From an uncultured Dorea sp. (GTDB lineage: Bacteria > Bacillota > Clostridia > Lachnospirales > Lachnospiraceae): 25,732 nt of DNA. Where the stretch lies: assembly GCA_910579335.1 (NCBI GenBank), contig CAJTUQ010000017.1, positions 8,480-34,211 of the forward strand, in the 5' to 3' direction. This document shows, piece by piece, positions 23,298-25,732 of the stretch. Under the pieces are notes generated by a model. It saw only the letters and a program-made list of their open reading frames with translations. It had not been told where the DNA came from and did not search any database. Within the stretch, counting starts at the first letter, position 1. The number at the start of each line of letters is the position of its first letter. The position numbers were made by a program, and so were the translations under genes.

Positions 23298-24974
23298 TTA
23301 CAGTTCCATAATCAGGACTTGATAACCCTGAAGGGAAAGTGTGTTTTCCTTCTCAGACAGGTCGGGATAATTGTTGAGCAATATGCATTTGTACGGAGAA
23401 GGGAGTGTAACGGTCTGCGTTTCCATCTGGTAATTCCCGATAATCAGCAGAGTCTTGTCGCCTTTGCGGAAGTAGGACATCAGATTGCGCCTGTCCTCCC
23501 AGACCGGCTCAAGGGAGCCGTATACGATGGTTTCTTTATATTCGGCATTCTTTCTTAGTGCGATGAGTTTCTTGTAAAAACTTCTTACAGAATCCGGGTC
23601 GTCCATCTGAGAAGCGGCGTTGACGGAGACATAGTTTGGATTTACTTTTAGCCAGGGCGTTCCGGTTGTAAATCCTGCATTTTTATCATTCGACCACTGC
23701 ATGGGCGTCCTGGCATTGTCCCGGCTGTATTTAGCCACTGCTTTCAAGGCAGCCTCCGGAGTCAGGCCTGCATTCAAAGCTACCTGGTATTCCTCCAGCG
23801 TACTGATGTCGTCCACTTCTTCAATAGATGAGATGGGAACGTTTTCCATACCGATTTCCTGCCCCTGATAGATAAAAGGGAGTCCCCGCAGCATAAAATT
23901 CAGCGCTGCCAAAAGCTTTTTGCTCTGTGCGCAGCATTCACCTTCCGGGATATAGCGGCTGACACCGCGCGGCTCATCATGGTTTTCGATGATGTTGGAG
24001 AGGAATCCGACGTCCCCGATTTTTGCCTGGGCTTCGAAGCAGCACCGCTTATAATCATCCGGCGTAATCGGTTTTGCATCATACCAGCCCTTTTCGCTGG
24101 AACCGAAAACAGCCTCGTTGAAATCAAACATACTGGAAAAGTATCCGTTTTCTCCGATAAAATCAGGAATCTCTTCTGGTTTTTCGTTAAATACCTCTCC
24201 TACTGAAAATGCATCATACTTTTTAAAGGTGCAATCGCGCATTTCACCTAAAAACTTCCCGATGCCTTTTGCTTCCCTCAGCATTGCATGAATGCTGCAC
24301 AGCCCGTCTTCGCGGTCCGGTTCGTAGCTGTGAAGCGGCAGTGCTTTTTTGATATTGATGATGGCGTCAATGCGGAAACCGCTTAAGCCTTTATCGAGCC
24401 ACCAGTTTATATTTTTGTAGACCTCTTCCCGAAGCTCAGGGTTTTCCCAGTTAAGATCCGGCTGTTTTTTGTGGAAGACATGCAGATACTGCTTATTGGT
24501 GCCTGGAAGGTCGTCCCACACAGGTCCGCCGAAATAGGAGCGCCAGTTAGTAGGAAGCTCACCGTCTTTTTTTTCTCTTAAGTAAAAGAAATTCCCGTAT
24601 TTCCCGTCAGGCTCCTCGCAGGCTTTTTTGAACCATTCATGCTCATCAGAGCAATGATTGACAACTAAGTCCATCAATATATGCATATCCCGTTTTTTTG
24701 CTTCCTCAAGAAGCTTTTCCATGTCCTCCATTGTGCCGAAGCGCGGGTCGATGTTATAATAATCGGAAATATCATAGCCTTCATCGGCCAGCGGAGAACA
24801 GTAACAGGGGGAGAGCCAGATAATATCTATGCCTAGCTCCTTAAGATAGTCAAGCTTGTTTATGATGCCGGGAAGGTCTCCGATGCCGTCTCCGTTGGAA
24901 TCATAAAAACTTTTTGGATAAATCTGGTAGGCCACCTTGTCATGCCACCATTTTTTCGTTATAGTATTAGCCAT
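23298..24974 (-). CDS. GH13 alpha-glucosidase, probable alpha-1,4-preferring
   Basis: This 558-residue cytoplasmic glycosidase is a paralogue of the next gene downstream. Catalytic residues are D203 (GFRIDAI, nucleophile), E260 (SVGEV, acid/base) and D333 (ENHDEPR), and DNARTPMQW lies near residue 432. The residue after the nucleophile is Ala204 in place of the Val found in isomaltase-type enzymes, which by known structure-function work favours alpha-1,4 substrates such as maltose and maltotriose. An insertion near residues 380-415 (ISSIEEVDDISTLEEYQ...) contains acidic residues absent from many short relatives. GGAGGT precedes the ATG. It lies 77 bases downstream of the AraC regulator gene on the same strand. 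Confidence 0.92.
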   Translation of the reverse strand: MANTITKKWWHDKVAYQIYPKSFYDSNGDGIGDLPGIINKLDYLKELGIDIIWLSPCYCSPLADEGYDISDYYNIDPRFGTMEDMEKLLEEAKKRDMHILMDLVVNHCSDEHEWFKKACEEPDGKYGNFFYLREKKDGELPTNWRSYFGGPVWDDLPGTNKQYLHVFHKKQPDLNWENPELREEVYKNINWWLDKGLSGFRIDAIINIKKALPLHSYEPDREDGLCSIHAMLREAKGIGKFLGEMRDCTFKKYDAFSVGEVFNEKPEEIPDFIGENGYFSSMFDFNEAVFGSSEKGWYDAKPITPDDYKRCCFEAQAKIGDVGFLSNIIENHDEPRGVSRYIPEGECCAQSKKLLAALNFMLRGLPFIYQGQEIGMENVPISSIEEVDDISTLEEYQVALNAGLTPEAALKAVAKYSRDNARTPMQWSNDKNAGFTTGTPWLKVNPNYVSVNAASQMDDPDSVRSFYKKLIALRKNAEYKETIVYGSLEPVWEDRRNLMSYFRKGDKTLLIIGNYQMETQTVTLPSPYKCILLNNYPDLSEKENTLSLQGYQVLIMEL

Positions 24975-25010
24975 AATAGTACCTCCGTTTCAGAAGTTAT
25001 CTTATGGATA

Positions 25011-25016
25011 ATTATA
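25011..25016 (-). promoter_or_regulatory. Candidate -10 element for the glucosidase group
   Basis: On the minus strand a perfect TATAAT lies at 25016-25011, about 37 bases before the ATG of the Ala-type glucosidase. No good -35 is seen at 16-18 bases, which would fit dependence on an activator such as the adjacent AraC protein. The whole AraC-glucosidase gap is only 77 bases. Confidence 0.4.
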
Positions 25017-25051
25017 AATGCTGTGCGTGGGGAAATCTTATATTTCTCTGA

Positions 25052-25732
25052 TTAAAAATTACGAAATAATGACTTTTTTCGGTACTTTAAAGGTGTAGTG
25101 CCGGCATATTTTTTAAATGACCGCAGATAATTCCCCAGATTGTTATATCCGCATTCCAGACAGACGTCCGTAATCGAGAGGTCTGTTTCCTCAAGAAGCC
25201 GGAAGGACTGCTTGAGACGGTATTCATTGATGTATTCCATAGGGGAACGGCCAATAGATTTTTTGAAAAAACGGCAGAAATATTGAGCGTTCATATTCAC
25301 TTGCTCTGCCAGGTCGTGAATGTATATTTTTTCTTTATAATTTTCTTTTATATAGGTAAGGACGGTTTTAATCTCCTCTACGCGTTTGTCGTAGTTTTTT
25401 TCCGTAGGTGTGAAAAGCCGGCTGTCTGAGAGAATTGCAAGGATGCGGAGCAATGAGGACTTGATAAAAAGCTGGCTTGCCAGGTCTTCCGCCACGGTAC
25501 GGTCCGTTATCAGAGAGGTTTCTTTTGGAAGACGCCTGAAGGAGCGCATGGTTTCTAAAAATGCGTCCCGGATTGGAATAAATGCTTCGTGTTCCGGTTT
25601 CAGGCAGCGGGGAAATAAAAGCCTCCCATTCTTTATGGGCTGCATCAGCTGTGTCTGTACCGCGTCATAGGAATCGAAATTCAGGATGTCAGGAGAAAAA
25701 ACGATGGCGTCTTCCCCGCTGCTTTTTGCATT
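25052..25732 (-). CDS. AraC-family transcriptional regulator (partial, 5' end beyond the window)
   Basis: The reading frame is open from the right edge of the window to the stop at 25052, giving 226 visible residues, so the N terminus is missing. The visible N-terminal part fits the end of a cupin-type sensor domain (FSPDILNFDSYDA...). The last 100 residues are the AraC double helix-turn-helix: IHDLAEQVNMNAQYFCRFF in the first and ITDVCLECGYNNLGNYLRSF in the second, then the TPLKYR end. An internal ATG at 25645 would give a 197-residue protein but cuts into the sensor domain. It lies directly upstream of the alpha-glucosidase genes and probably activates them in response to an oligosaccharide. 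Confidence 0.88.
   Translation of the reverse strand, partial: NAKSSGEDAIVFSPDILNFDSYDAVQTQLMQPIKNGRLLFPRCLKPEHEAFIPIRDAFLETMRSFRRLPKETSLITDRTVAEDLASQLFIKSSLLRILAILSDSRLFTPTEKNYDKRVEEIKTVLTYIKENYKEKIYIHDLAEQVNMNAQYFCRFFKKSIGRSPMEYINEYRLKQSFRLLEETDLSITDVCLECGYNNLGNYLRSFKKYAGTTPLKYRKKSLFRNF

Noticed and set aside
1..25732. Defence system, phage, transposon or CRISPR array
   Set aside because: No repeat-spacer pattern, transposase, integrase, toxin-antitoxin pair or phage structural gene was found; the XRE regulator and the DUF2130 gene alone are not enough to call a defence system.

Overview
The window looks like chromosomal DNA from an anaerobic, probably gut-associated Firmicute of the Lachnospiraceae/Clostridia type. 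This is inferred from strong AAGGAGG-type ribosome-binding sites, tightly packed operons, a molybdenum hydroxylase without a FAD domain next to an RnfB-like ferredoxin, PocR/AraC regulators and paired GH13 alpha-glucosidases. No rRNA, tRNA, CRISPR array, insertion sequence, phage gene or plasmid origin was seen. The region reads as four metabolic blocks.

Block 1 (1-3184, + strand): the tail of an unrecognised gene, then an 862-residue xanthine-dehydrogenase-family molybdenum hydroxylase and a 165-residue polyferredoxin that is probably its electron partner. Block 2 (3185-11812, + strand): a 259-base leader with a stable hairpin and an intrinsic terminator, followed by ten genes with overlaps or gaps of at most 8 bases: mobA, moeA, mobB, a MoeA-like protein with a cysteine-rich tail, moaC, moaA, a MOSC-MogA fusion, and modA-modB-modC. 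Together these import molybdate and build and insert molybdenum cofactor, presumably for the hydroxylase of block 1. MoaD, MoaE and MoeB are not in the window.

Block 3 (11831-18920): a PocR/AraC regulator on the minus strand diverges from a plus-strand catabolic operon of L-fucose-isomerase-like isomerase, FGGY kinase, class II aldolase and DUF4432 epimerase-like protein. The order implies isomerisation, phosphorylation and aldol cleavage of a sugar whose identity the sequence does not reveal. A DUF2130 gene overlaps the end of the operon by 4 bases. A separate XRE-family regulator with a helical repeat tail follows (19066-20049).

Block 4 (20009-25732, minus strand): an AraC regulator that runs off the window end, two GH13 alpha-glucosidases and a 4-alpha-glucanotransferase. 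This is a maltodextrin/isomalto-oligosaccharide utilisation group. The two glucosidases differ at the residue after the catalytic nucleophile (Ala versus Val), suggesting alpha-1,4 and alpha-1,6 preference respectively.

Most gene families are well known. The parts most worth a second look are the leader before mobA, the cysteine-rich tail of the MoeA-like protein, the unassigned sugar operon with its atypical aldolase motif, and the coupled DUF2130 protein with nuclease-like residues.
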